This document shows positions 18,625 through 26,065 of a stretch of DNA of 56,450 bases, piece after piece. Positions within the stretch are counted from its first letter, which is position 1. Each line of letters opens with the position of its first letter. Made by a program: the position numbers and the translations under genes. Under the pieces are notes generated by a model, which worked only from the letters and a program-made list of their open reading frames with translations, was not told where the DNA came from and searched no databases. This DNA is from Gammaproteobacteria bacterium (GTDB lineage Bacteria > Pseudomonadota > Gammaproteobacteria > Steroidobacterales > GCA-2729495), in the NCBI GenBank assembly GCA_009692345.1, contig SHZI01000004.1:1-56450 (forward strand), written 5' to 3'.

Positions 18625-18744
18625 CAGGCGCCGCCAGCTGTGATCAGGCGCCGCCAGCTGTGATGTGATCAGGCGCTGCCAGCTGTGATCAGGCGCTGCC
18701 AGCTGTGATCAGGCGCTGCCAGCTGTGATCAGGCGCCGCCAGCG
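18625..18744. repeat. 20-bp tandem repeat array derived from the rplU 3' end
   Basis: Five near-identical 20-bp units (caggcgctgccagctgtgat or caggcgccgccagctgtgat) are followed by the terminal segment of rplU itself, which is a sixth, diverged copy. One junction carries an extra gtgat. On the minus strand each unit reads ATCACAGCTGGCGGCGCCTG, matching the end of rplU through its stop codon. The array fills the space between rplU and rpmA. Confidence 0.93.
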
Positions 18745-19046
18745 ATGCCGGTGATTTCGACCAGAGTAAACGCCTGCCGGTGACCGTGCATGCGCTTGTA
18801 GGTCGTCCGGCGCTTGAATTTGATGACAGTGAGTTTGTCGTGACGATCCTGCGCGACAACAGTGCCGGTAACCTTGGCACCGGAGATCAGGGGCTTGCCC
18901 ACCTGGACCGTGGCACCTTCGCCAACCATCAGGACCTCGGCGAATTCGACGGTGTCGCCGGCAGCCGCATCGAGTTTCTCGACTTTAACTTTTTCGCCCT
19001 GGCTGGCGCGGTACTGCTTGCCACCGGTCTTGAACACTGCGTACAT
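18729..19046 (-). CDS. rplU: 50S ribosomal protein L21
   Basis: The protein has 105 residues, MYAVFKTGGKQYRASQGEKV to the family-typical KRMHGHRQAFTLVEITGI. I use the ATG at 19046, which follows AAGGA at good spacing; the ORF track start at 19178 adds 44 unrelated residues. L21 binds 23S rRNA in the large subunit. The C-terminal codons (IAGGA stop) are the seed of the downstream 20-bp repeat array. Confidence 0.97.
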   Translation of the reverse strand: MYAVFKTGGKQYRASQGEKVKVEKLDAAAGDTVEFAEVLMVGEGATVQVGKPLISGAKVTGTVVAQDRHDKLTVIKFKRRTTYKRMHGHRQAFTLVEITGIAGGA

Positions 19047-19070
19047 CGGATTATTCCTTGAAGATCTGGT

Positions 19071-19099
19071 CCCGGTGGCTGTCCCGGTGGCTGTCCCGG
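19071..19099. repeat. 12-bp tandem repeat in the rplU leader
   Basis: The unit cccggtggctgt occurs twice in a row and then partially (cccgggtgg) just upstream of the rplU ribosome-binding site, so it lies in the transcribed leader. Confidence 0.75.
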
Positions 19100-19135
19100 G
19101 TGGGGGCCGAACACAACCCCTCGAAAAGCCGCCGA

Positions 19136-19164
19136 ATTCTAGAGGGTTAGCTACCGAGAGGCAA
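19136..19164 (-). promoter_or_regulatory. sigma70-type promoter of rplU-rpmA
   Basis: On the minus strand, TTGCCT is followed after 17 bp by TAGAAT. The predicted transcript has a leader of about 80-90 nt. The promoter overlaps the last codons of the nuclease gene, which is transcribed in the same direction. Confidence 0.65.
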
Positions 19165-19987
19165 CCTCTGCGTCGCACCCACCCAAGCCACCCAGAAGCG
19201 CGTTCAGACGCCCGGCGAGGCGGATGCCGGCCATTATGAGGCGCTGGTCGACGCTGGCGCGGGCGCGCTCCAGGTAGGCCGCCGGGAGGGCCACGGGCAG
19301 CCCCCCCGGGTCTGGGTAGTCATAGACCTGGGGCCGGAGCGCCTGGCTCTCCCGGGCCCAGTCGACGGGACTGGCGAGCAGCCAGCGCCGGCGTTCAGCG
19401 GCCGGGGGATCAGGGAGCAGTGCTGCCCGTTCCCGGGCGTTCCGGGGGCCAGCTGGTGCCAGTTGCTCCCCGTCCCAGACCGCATGGAGAGTAGTCGTTC
19501 GGCCTGCCAGCACCACAGGAATGAGAGTGCCGCCCCGATCGGTGGCCCGGCCCACGTGCAGGGGCTGGTGCAGATCGACGACGAAGTGGACAACAAAGCG
19601 CAATGCCTGGCCCCGGCGCTGGTCACCCAGGGACGTATCGGCCAGTTCCTGCTCGAAGCGCTCGAGAGCGACCAGCACATTGTCCGGATTCTGGCGGGCG
19701 GCCCGGGCGATGGAGCCCCGATCGCTCACATTCAGGTAGTGCCAGGGCTTCGTGTGCTCCCACTCGGGCAGCTGGCGAATCCAGTCCGGCCAGAGCCCGG
19801 CATCCGCGAGCGGCATGCCGGCGAGCAGCGGCTTTAAGGCAACCCGGGTTTCAGCGCAGAGGTGCTGTTCGGCAATATGCCCAGCGACGCGGTGACCGGC
19901 AGGGCCGAAAGCGCGGGCGGCAGGTGGCGCCAGCAGTGCCGCAGTCAGCAGCGCCGTGGTGACCGCATGGTGTACAGAGCGGCGCAT
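19151..19987 (-). CDS. S1/P1 family endonuclease, exported
   Basis: From the ATG at 19987 the protein has 278 residues; another in-frame ATG lies at 19996. A signal peptide ends at ARA, giving a mature N-terminus FGPAGHRVAGHIAE. The S1/P1 landmarks are PDWIR, KPWHYLNV, LRFVVHFVVDLHQPLHVG and TTLHAVWDGEQL, which supply the three-zinc-site ligands. Family members usually start the mature chain with Trp, whose amino group binds zinc; here it is Phe. These enzymes cleave single-stranded nucleic acids or 3'-nucleotides outside the cytoplasm. The gene begins back to back with ispB. Confidence 0.88.
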   Translation of the reverse strand: MRRSVHHAVTTALLTAALLAPPAARAFGPAGHRVAGHIAEQHLCAETRVALKPLLAGMPLADAGLWPDWIRQLPEWEHTKPWHYLNVSDRGSIARAARQNPDNVLVALERFEQELADTSLGDQRRGQALRFVVHFVVDLHQPLHVGRATDRGGTLIPVVLAGRTTTLHAVWDGEQLAPAGPRNARERAALLPDPPAAERRRWLLASPVDWARESQALRPQVYDYPDPGGLPVALPAAYLERARASVDQRLIMAGIRLAGRLNALLGGLGGCDAEVASR

Positions 19988-20009
19988 CGCGGGCATTATG
20001 CGTCGAGTA

Positions 20010-21008
20010 ATGCATCGCGTCCAACCGGAATTCCCACGATTTGACCTGGAAGCAGTGCGCGCCCTGCTGGGCGACGACTGGCCGGCAGTCAATCGGGAAA
20101 TCACGGCGCGTCTGCGCAGCGACGTGGCCCTGGTCAACAGCGTTGCCCACTACATCGTGGGCGGTGGGGGCAAGCGTCTGCGGCCCCTCATCACCCTCCT
20201 CGCTGCCCGGGCCTGCGGCTACCGCGGCGACCGGCACATCATCACGGCCGCGATCGTCGAGTTCATTCACACCGCCACTCTCCTCCATGACGACGTGGTG
20301 GACGCGTCCGACCTGCGCCGCGGCCAGGACACGGCCAACAGCGTCTTTGGCAACGAAGCCAGCGTGCTCGTGGGTGATTTCCTGTACTCGCGGGCCTTCC
20401 AGCTGATGGTCCAGGTTGGCCAGATGCGCATCATGGACGTGCTGGCGGATGCCACGAACACCATTGCCGAAGGCGAAGTCCTGCAGCTGATGAACTGCAA
20501 GGACCCGGAGACCACCGAACAACGGTACATGGACGTCATCTACCGGAAGACCGCCCGCCTGTTCGAGGCCGGCGCCCAGATCGGCGCCATCCTGGCAGAC
20601 CAGACCCGGGCGGTCGAAGAAGCCCTCGTGGACTACGGGCGGGAACTGGGCCTGGCCTTTCAGCTGGTGGACGATGCGCTGGACTACAGCGCCAACCCCG
20701 GCGAACTCGGCAAGCAGGTGGGCGATGACCTGGCTGAAGGCAAGCCGACCCTGCCCCTCATCTACGCGCTGCAACGGGGCTCGCCGAAGGAGCAGGTGAT
20801 GATCCGCCGGGCGATCGAGCGGGGCGGCCGGGAAGACATCCGCGCCATTCAGGCCGCCATCCAGTCGACCGGCGCCCTCGCCTACACGGCGTCCAAGGCC
20901 CGGGATTGCGCGGCGCGGGCCCGGACCGCGCTGGGCCCCGTACCCGATTCCCCCTTCAAGACCGCCCTGAACGACCTGACGGACTTCGCCGTCGAGCGCC
21001 GTTACTGA
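20010..21008 (+). CDS. ispB: octaprenyl-diphosphate synthase-type polyprenyl synthetase
   Basis: The product has 332 residues from the ATG at 20010 (another at 19998). The first aspartate-rich motif is LLHDDVVDASDLRRG near residue 90; the second is LVDDALDY near 220; GGGGKRLRPL is the conserved N-terminal substrate-binding segment. Long-chain trans-prenyl synthases make the side chain of ubiquinone. Position next to rplU-rpmA-obgE matches ispB in other gammaproteobacteria; chain length cannot be read from sequence with certainty. Confidence 0.93.
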   Translation: MHRVQPEFPRFDLEAVRALLGDDWPAVNREITARLRSDVALVNSVAHYIVGGGGKRLRPLITLLAARACGYRGDRHIITAAIVEFIHTATLLHDDVVDASDLRRGQDTANSVFGNEASVLVGDFLYSRAFQLMVQVGQMRIMDVLADATNTIAEGEVLQLMNCKDPETTEQRYMDVIYRKTARLFEAGAQIGAILADQTRAVEEALVDYGRELGLAFQLVDDALDYSANPGELGKQVGDDLAEGKPTLPLIYALQRGSPKEQVMIRRAIERGGREDIRAIQAAIQSTGALAYTASKARDCAARARTALGPVPDSPFKTALNDLTDFAVERRY

Positions 21009-21034
21009 CGCCATCCGCTGCCCGCGTATACAAT
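21005..21034 (+). promoter_or_regulatory. possible tRNA-Pro promoter
   Basis: TATACAAT lies 40 bp before the tRNA, with a weak CTGACG -35 about 17 bp upstream that overlaps the ispB stop. A GC-rich discriminator follows. Confidence 0.45.
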
Positions 21035-21074
21035 GGCCGCCGCTGCGGGCAAGCCCCGCAGATCGCAACCCGTT

Positions 21075-21151
21075 CGGGGTGTAGCTCAGCTTGGTAGAGC
21101 GCTTGCTTCGGGAGCAAGAGGTCGCAGGTTCGAATCCTGTCACCCCGACCA
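21075..21151 (+). tRNA. tRNA-Pro (anticodon CGG)
   Basis: This 77-nt cloverleaf has acceptor stem CGGGGTG/CACCCCG, D arm AGCTCAGCTTGG, anticodon stem CTTGC/GCAAG with loop TTCGGGA (anticodon CGG, codon CCG), T loop TTCGAAT and an encoded CCA. The C1-G72 pair is typical of bacterial tRNA-Pro. Confidence 0.97.
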
Positions 21152-21167
21152 ATCACGCCCAACAACC

Positions 21168-21196
21168 AAAAAGCCCCGGCCGCGTGGCGGGGCTTT
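21168..21196 (+). terminator. rho-independent terminator after tRNA-Pro
   Basis: AAAGCCCCGGCC and GGCGGGGCTTT pair into a GC-rich hairpin with a short T run, 17 bp beyond the tRNA. Confidence 0.65.
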
Positions 21197-21592
21197 CACC
21201 TGCTGCGCCCAGGGCAGCAGACTTGCGGGGCAGGTCATCTCCGTCTCCGCCCGCCCAGCCCGTGCTGGGCGACCGCCCTGCCCGGCTGCACGCCGACTTC
21301 CACCCCTGACTACCCCTCGGACGGCAGACCAACGGTCTTGCCTCTGGCCCCCCCGGCGCGGTAGGGTTCACGCACTACCAATAAGGCATACCCGCCGCCC
21401 TCTGGGGGAGGTTCTGGTTCTGGGTTTTGTCTCGCGTCAGGTCTGGAGCCGTCCGTCAGCCACCCACTTGAAGGCGGCCCGGGCCCCAGGCGCCGGGGGA
21501 AAAATGCATAACCCGCCCGCTTTGTTGGCTAACGCCTTGTCGGACAGCGCTATGGCCGACCGGGCCCCGTTATCTTTTGGAGGATTGCCGCA
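21197..21592 (+). other. intergenic leader region upstream of the GlyGly-CTERM gene
   Basis: Nearly 400 bp without a convincing ORF. It holds GC-rich inverted segments (for example cccgccctctgggggagg) and ends in a good ribosome-binding site (GGAGG, 9 bp before the ATG at 21593). I recognise no riboswitch or promoter with confidence. Confidence 0.4.
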
Positions 21593-23650
21593 ATGAGGAA
21601 GCTAAAAGCTGCAGGGATTTTTGCTGCGGGCGCGTTGGGCCTTTCCCTGGTAGCCAGCGGGCCGGCCAGCGCCGCCGCGACCACCTACATCATCGACGGC
21701 ACGTTCTCTGGGGTGCTCTACGCCTGCACCCAGATCACCTTTGCCTTCAGCGGCTCGGACTGCAGCTACGGCCGGAACCGGCTGGCCGCCAACGGCACCT
21801 GGCTCGGGCCCCTCTTTGGCGGCGCCAACTACCCCAAGGACAGCGCCCAGTCGGCACTGACCTACCTACCCACGTCGGGCGACAACGTCCCCCAGGGCTC
21901 CTCGGCCCAGGCCAACTTCATTCCCGCCACGCCGGACGGCAAGCTCAACGCGCCGCTGGACGGCGAGCTGAGCATTGACGACAACGGCACCCCGGGTGAC
22001 CCCACGGACGATATCGTCAGTGGCTCCTTCACCATCGGCGCCCTGGCCCGCAACGTGCCCACCGGCCAGTTCACCCGGGCGGTCCAGCAGTGGACCACCA
22101 TGGACAACACGCTTGTGCCGACGCCGGTCAACGCGACGGCCACCGTCGCCAATGGGGCGGGCGGCGTGGACTACGTGGTGGGCAGCCGGGGCTTCCCGAC
22201 GCCCCGCTGCTACCGCTACAACGCCGCCAACTGCTTCCCGACCGAAGACTCCGTGCCGGACTTTGGCGATGCCCGGTTCTGGGGCCCGCTTCCCCCGGCC
22301 GGTTCGGTGGGGATCGAGGCCTCAGGCCTCCTGGGTGACCCCGCCTTTGTCCCGGTCCAGCCGCCGCCCACGATCCCCACGGGCAATGTGGGGGCCAGCA
22401 CCACGGCCACGTTCACCGGGGCCTCCTGCGCGACCAATAACGGCGCTTCTGACGACTGCGCCGTCAGCCCCCTGATCTGGGGCGCGGGTGAGGATCCCGG
22501 CTTCGACAACCTGATCATGAAGATCTCCACCAACAACTCGGGTCAGATCACCTCGGCCCTCGTCTACTGGACCCAGGAGTACTTCATCGGTGCCTTCACT
22601 AATCCGGTGGAGGCCGGCTACAACAATTCCGTGGCCGCCAGCACGATCAACTTCACGGGCGAAATCCCACAACCCACCGCTCAAGATTTCGCCGCCAGCG
22701 TCCTTCAGGGCAGCAGCAATAACTCCCTTAACGCGGGGGGGAACTGCATCAGATTTACCCCTCCGGTAAGCGTGAACATTGTCACCCCGCCCACGCTGGG
22801 CACGGCGTCGGTTGTGGGCCCAGTAGGCACGCAGACGATCAGCTACGACTCGACGGGGGCTGCGGGCACTGACTCGATCGTGTACTCGTGCACAAGCGGC
22901 GCTGAGACCGACTCTGGCACCATCACCATCACGGTTGCGCCCGACTCCCTTCCCGTCTCACCCAGCGGCGGGATCACCATCTCCACCCAGGGCGCGGCCC
23001 CGGGGCCCGGGACTGCCGGCAGCCTGATTGTTTCCACCCTGCCCTCCTACTCAGCGGGCAACGCCCCCGCTCTGGTCTCCATCAGCACGCCTCCCAACGC
23101 TGTTCAGGGCACCGCAACGGTCAACTCGGCGGCCAAGACAGTCACCTTTACCCCCAGCGCCACGTTCTTCGAAGGCTCGGCGCAGTTTAGCTACGTGCTA
23201 ACGGATAACGACGGGGACGTTTCCTCCCCCGCGGGTGTGATTACGGTGACGATCCCCAATGTGTCACCTGCCATTCAGGACGGCACGATCACGACGGATC
23301 AGAACCGGGCGAGCACGGCGCAGGCCCTGGCCATCACGCCAGGGAACGGCACGATTGCTCAGGGCTTGGTGACGGTAACCACCAATGCCAGCAACGGCAG
23401 CTGCACCATCACGGGCACGGCCGCTGCGCCCACGCTGACCTATACCCCCGCTGCGGATTACGCGGGGCCGGACAGCTGCGTGGTGACCGCCACGGATGGT
23501 GACGGCTCCACCGACACCGGCACCTTCAGCATCACCGTGAATGCGGTGGACGACGCGCTCAAGCTGCCCGGTGGTGGCAGTGCGGTGGACCTCTGGAGCC
23601 TGTCGCTCCTGGGGACCCTGCCGCTGTTGCGGCGCCGTCGCCGCGCTTGA
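21593..23650 (+). CDS. secreted protein with GlyGly-CTERM sorting signal and cadherin-like repeats
   Basis: The protein has 685 residues: a signal peptide (about 28 residues, ending ASAAA), a roughly 330-residue N-terminal region I do not recognise (several Cys, Gly- and Pro-rich), then two or three Thr/Val-rich repeats of cadherin/Ig-like type (for example GTDSIVYSCTSG, EGSAQFSYVLTDNDGDVSS, PDSCVVTATDGDGSTDTG). The C-terminus is GGGS, a hydrophobic helix, then RRRRRA, the GlyGly-CTERM layout processed by rhombosortase. Such proteins usually leave through type II secretion and are surface-attached or released. No rhombosortase gene is in the window. Confidence 0.82.
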   Translation: MRKLKAAGIFAAGALGLSLVASGPASAAATTYIIDGTFSGVLYACTQITFAFSGSDCSYGRNRLAANGTWLGPLFGGANYPKDSAQSALTYLPTSGDNVPQGSSAQANFIPATPDGKLNAPLDGELSIDDNGTPGDPTDDIVSGSFTIGALARNVPTGQFTRAVQQWTTMDNTLVPTPVNATATVANGAGGVDYVVGSRGFPTPRCYRYNAANCFPTEDSVPDFGDARFWGPLPPAGSVGIEASGLLGDPAFVPVQPPPTIPTGNVGASTTATFTGASCATNNGASDDCAVSPLIWGAGEDPGFDNLIMKISTNNSGQITSALVYWTQEYFIGAFTNPVEAGYNNSVAASTINFTGEIPQPTAQDFAASVLQGSSNNSLNAGGNCIRFTPPVSVNIVTPPTLGTASVVGPVGTQTISYDSTGAAGTDSIVYSCTSGAETDSGTITITVAPDSLPVSPSGGITISTQGAAPGPGTAGSLIVSTLPSYSAGNAPALVSISTPPNAVQGTATVNSAAKTVTFTPSATFFEGSAQFSYVLTDNDGDVSSPAGVITVTIPNVSPAIQDGTITTDQNRASTAQALAITPGNGTIAQGLVTVTTNASNGSCTITGTAAAPTLTYTPAADYAGPDSCVVTATDGDGSTDTGTFSITVNAVDDALKLPGGGSAVDLWSLSLLGTLPLLRRRRRA

Positions 23651-23696
23651 TTAACGTGCGTCGCCGCGCCTGAGCCTTCGGCCACCGTGACGAACC

Positions 23697-23729
23697 AAAG
23701 CCCCCGCCAGCTGGCGGGGGCTTTTTTTT
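23697..23729 (+). terminator. strong rho-independent terminator
   Basis: AAAGCCCCCGCC and GGCGGGGGCTTT form a long GC stem with a 4-nt loop (AGCT), followed by eight T residues. It ends the GlyGly-CTERM transcript. Confidence 0.92.
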
Positions 23730-23758
23730 GAGCTCTGCGGTTGCAGTATCACGAGACC

Positions 23759-24340
23759 ATGCAGAGCTTCGACAGACCCACCATCGCTCCCAGGGAACCG
23801 TCGCCCTGGGTCCTGCGCTTTGCAGGACTCATTCCCGCCGGGGAACCCGTGCTGGACGTGGCCTGCGGGACGGGTCGCCACGCCCGACTCCTGGCGGCTC
23901 GGGGCCACCGGGTAACGGCTGTCGACCTGGACAACGACGCACTCGGGAACCTGGCTGGCGTGCCTGGCATACAGGTCCTGCAGAAGGATCTGGAAATCCC
24001 CCCCTGGCCCTTCGGGCCGGCGAGTTTCGCCGGCATCGTGATTACCAACTACCTGCACCGGGCCCACTTTCCGGCTCTGGCCGCGACGCTGCGGCCAGGG
24101 GGTGTGCTGATCATCGAGACCTTCGCCGCCGGCAACGAGCGCCTGGGGCGCCCCCGAAACCCGGCGTTTCTCCTGGCCCCCGGCGAACTTCTGGCGGCCC
24201 TGGGCGGCGCGCTGCAGGTGGTCGCCTACGAACACGGCACTGACGAGTTACCCCGCCCCGCCGTGCGGCAGCGGCTCGTCGCGGTACGCCAGGCAGAACC
24301 AGTGGCGCTGCCTGCACCGCGCCCGCAGGAGCGCCCGTAG
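23759..24340 (+). CDS. class I SAM-dependent methyltransferase
   Basis: From the ATG at 23759 the product has 193 residues; an in-frame TTG at 23741 is less likely. SAM-binding motif I is VLDVACGTGRHA, followed by the acidic VTAVDLDNDAL and a later LRPGGVLIIETF strand. It resembles small TehB-like methyltransferases; the acceptor is unknown. The last residues (PRPQERP) and the stop codon are supplied by a REP-like element. Confidence 0.85.
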   Translation: MQSFDRPTIAPREPSPWVLRFAGLIPAGEPVLDVACGTGRHARLLAARGHRVTAVDLDNDALGNLAGVPGIQVLQKDLEIPPWPFGPASFAGIVITNYLHRAHFPALAATLRPGGVLIIETFAAGNERLGRPRNPAFLLAPGELLAALGGALQVVAYEHGTDELPRPAVRQRLVAVRQAEPVALPAPRPQERP

Positions 24341-24403
24341 GAGCGCCCGCAGGAGCGCCTTTAGGCGCGATGACTATCGATCGCGCCTAAAGGCGCTCCT
24401 GCG
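24324..24403. repeat. REP-like palindromic element, copy 3
   Basis: The core ggagcgcctttaggcgcgat is mirrored by atcgcgcctaaaggcgctcc around tgactatcg. Two extra copies of the gcaggagcgcccg unit extend the left arm. The methyltransferase stop lies in the left arm and the cytochrome gene stop in the right arm, so the element joins two convergent genes. Confidence 0.92.
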
Positions 24404-25223
24404 GGCGGCCGGCCATGATGCCGCCGTGGAGCGTCACACCCTCCGTCGGCTTCGAGGTCCACAGCTGTTCTGCAAAGCGGGGAATCGCCATGGCGGCGAT
24501 CGGGAAGCACTCCACCAGCTGGGACGGCTTGCCCGGAATACCGTCCAGGGCGTAGCAGAAAAACTCCATGCCCTTGCGCTCGACGGTGTTCCAGAAACCG
24601 CGGATGGATTTCTCGCTGGAGGACACCGAGCCGTCCGCATTGAAGTAGGTGTCGAAACGCACCTCGCCGGCTGGGGTCTCCATGCGGTTGCGGGTGGTGT
24701 TGGTCATGAGGTGGTTGAAGAAGCTCGGGTAGCGCTCGGCCAGGGGTTTGCTGCGATCAATCGTCGCCGTGGCGCTCGCCGCGGCGGGCCTGGGCCAGTC
24801 TGCCGCACCGGTCTCCAGCAGCATGAAGGAGATCAGCGCCGTGCGGTCGGCTGCCGGCACCGGCTCGGGGATCAGCATCCGCGTGCCGGGAATCAGTTTC
24901 TCCGGCCCGGCGACGAACTCCCAGACCCGGGGCACGTCCCAGCTAAAGCCGGCGCTACTGAGAGCGGGCGAGGCAGCGAATCCCGGGCTGGTGCCGGCCT
25001 TGCGGCCGATGAGGCCCCAGAGATTCGGGCCCAGCAGATTACTGCCCCCGTCCGCCAGCGTGTGGCAGGCACTGCAGCGCTGGAGAAACGCCGTCCGGCC
25101 CTTCTGGTAGTCCGCGGCGACCAGCTGGTCCCGCGTGGGCATCGCCTCGGCCAGGCTGACGCTGCTGTGCAGGCTACCCACCACGCCACTGAGCAGAAGA
25201 GGCACGAGCAGTGAGCGGTGCAT
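24387..25223 (-). CDS. exported c-type cytochrome with an unassigned C-terminal domain
   Basis: The protein has 278 residues, with a signal peptide of about 27 residues. The heme c site is CSACH at residues 50-54, with LLGPNLWGLIGRKAG after it and a candidate axial Met in PGTRMLIP, so residues 35-135 form a class I cytochrome c. Residues about 150-270 form a second region (RYPSFFNHLMTNTTRNRMETPAGEVRF) that I do not recognise. It is presumably a periplasmic electron carrier. The C-terminal RPQERL and stop come from the REP-like element. Confidence 0.8.
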   Translation of the reverse strand: MHRSLLVPLLLSGVVGSLHSSVSLAEAMPTRDQLVAADYQKGRTAFLQRCSACHTLADGGSNLLGPNLWGLIGRKAGTSPGFAASPALSSAGFSWDVPRVWEFVAGPEKLIPGTRMLIPEPVPAADRTALISFMLLETGAADWPRPAAASATATIDRSKPLAERYPSFFNHLMTNTTRNRMETPAGEVRFDTYFNADGSVSSSEKSIRGFWNTVERKGMEFFCYALDGIPGKPSQLVECFPIAAMAIPRFAEQLWTSKPTEGVTLHGGIMAGRPQERL

Positions 25224-25286
25224 GGCTGAGTCACCAGTGGCGGGAACCGGCGGGATTATCCCCCGGTCCGGTGGCGATCGCCAGAT

Positions 25287-25925
25287 TCAGCCGCGGCGCT
25301 GGTCCGCCGGCCAGGCCGGCCTGGCGGTTGGGGACGACGCCAGCAGGCTGCCGATGCCCTGGGACCAGCGGGCCGGCTCGCCCACACAGTAGCCCTGGGC
25401 CCAGGTGATGCCCAGCTTGCCCAGCTTGCCCAGCAGGCCCAGTGTTGCATCGTCTTCGACAAACTCAGCGACCGTATCCAGCCGCATCACCCGGGCCACT
25501 TCGGCAATGGCGGCCACCATGGACTGGGACACGACGTTGGTCGACAGGTCCCGGATGAAGCTGCCGTCAATCTTCAGCGTGTCCACGGGAAAGAGCTTCA
25601 GGTAGGCGAAGGAACTGAGCCCGAAGCCAAAATCGTCCAGTGATGAAGTGACAGCCAACCCGGCGCAGGGTCTGCATGAAGGTCTGGGCCCGCTGCCGAG
25701 ACTCTGGCCGGAGAGATTGAGGGCAAAACGGGCCCCGGCGGTCTGATAGTTGGCAGTCAGGTTGACCCGCGGGTTGGGCTCCGCGCTCCAGATGGTGGCG
25801 CCCTCCTGGCCATGGCCGTACAGGCCGCTGAGCTGCGGCAGAAAGGCACGGAGCAGCGCCGCGTAGTCGCGGAGGACCGTCTCCCCTGCGGTACTGGCTT
25901 CCAGGCGCAAGACCACGCCTTTGCT
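25287..25925 (-). pseudogene. degenerate EAL-domain (c-di-GMP phosphodiesterase-like) gene
   Basis: The C-terminal half reads as an EAL domain: LDDFGFGLSSFAYLK, VDTLKIDGSFIRDL, DTVAEFVED and WAQGYCVGEP. Upstream, NLSGQSLG joins directly to sequence that encodes RAQTFMQTLRRVGCHF in another frame, so about 60 codons holding the EITE-type metal site are missing. A second frame change before LDDFG restores the frame. The gene also lacks its N-terminal sensory/GGDEF region. A 9-bp duplication gives GKLGKLG near the end. No active phosphodiesterase could be made. Confidence 0.85.
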
Positions 25926-26030
25926 GGTCGCTTAACCCCCCTGCAAGTGTCGTAGTTTGGCCTGAGTCAGGCGTGACCCTGCTCCCAGAAACGGCCCTCC
26001 GCCCCGGGCCAGGCAGCAGGCGGCCTGCTT

Positions 26031-26036
26031 TATACT
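26031..26036 (+). promoter_or_regulatory. -10-like element of nadA
   Basis: TATACT lies 30 bp before the nadA ATG. I see no good -35 hexamer at 16-18 bp, so only the -10 is supported. Confidence 0.35.
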
Positions 26037-26065
26037 GCCCGTGCCGCAGCCAGTTCCGACCCTGA

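Noticed and set aside
18625-18744. CRISPR array
   Set aside because: Units are directly adjacent 20-bp tandem copies without spacers and derive from the rplU end.
19047-19178. 44-residue N-terminal extension of rplU
   Set aside because: It includes the leader repeats and promoter; the ATG at 19046 has a good AAGGA and matches L21 exactly.
21197-21592. Riboswitch upstream of the GlyGly-CTERM gene
   Set aside because: I tried to match c-di-GMP and other known aptamers and found no conserved core.
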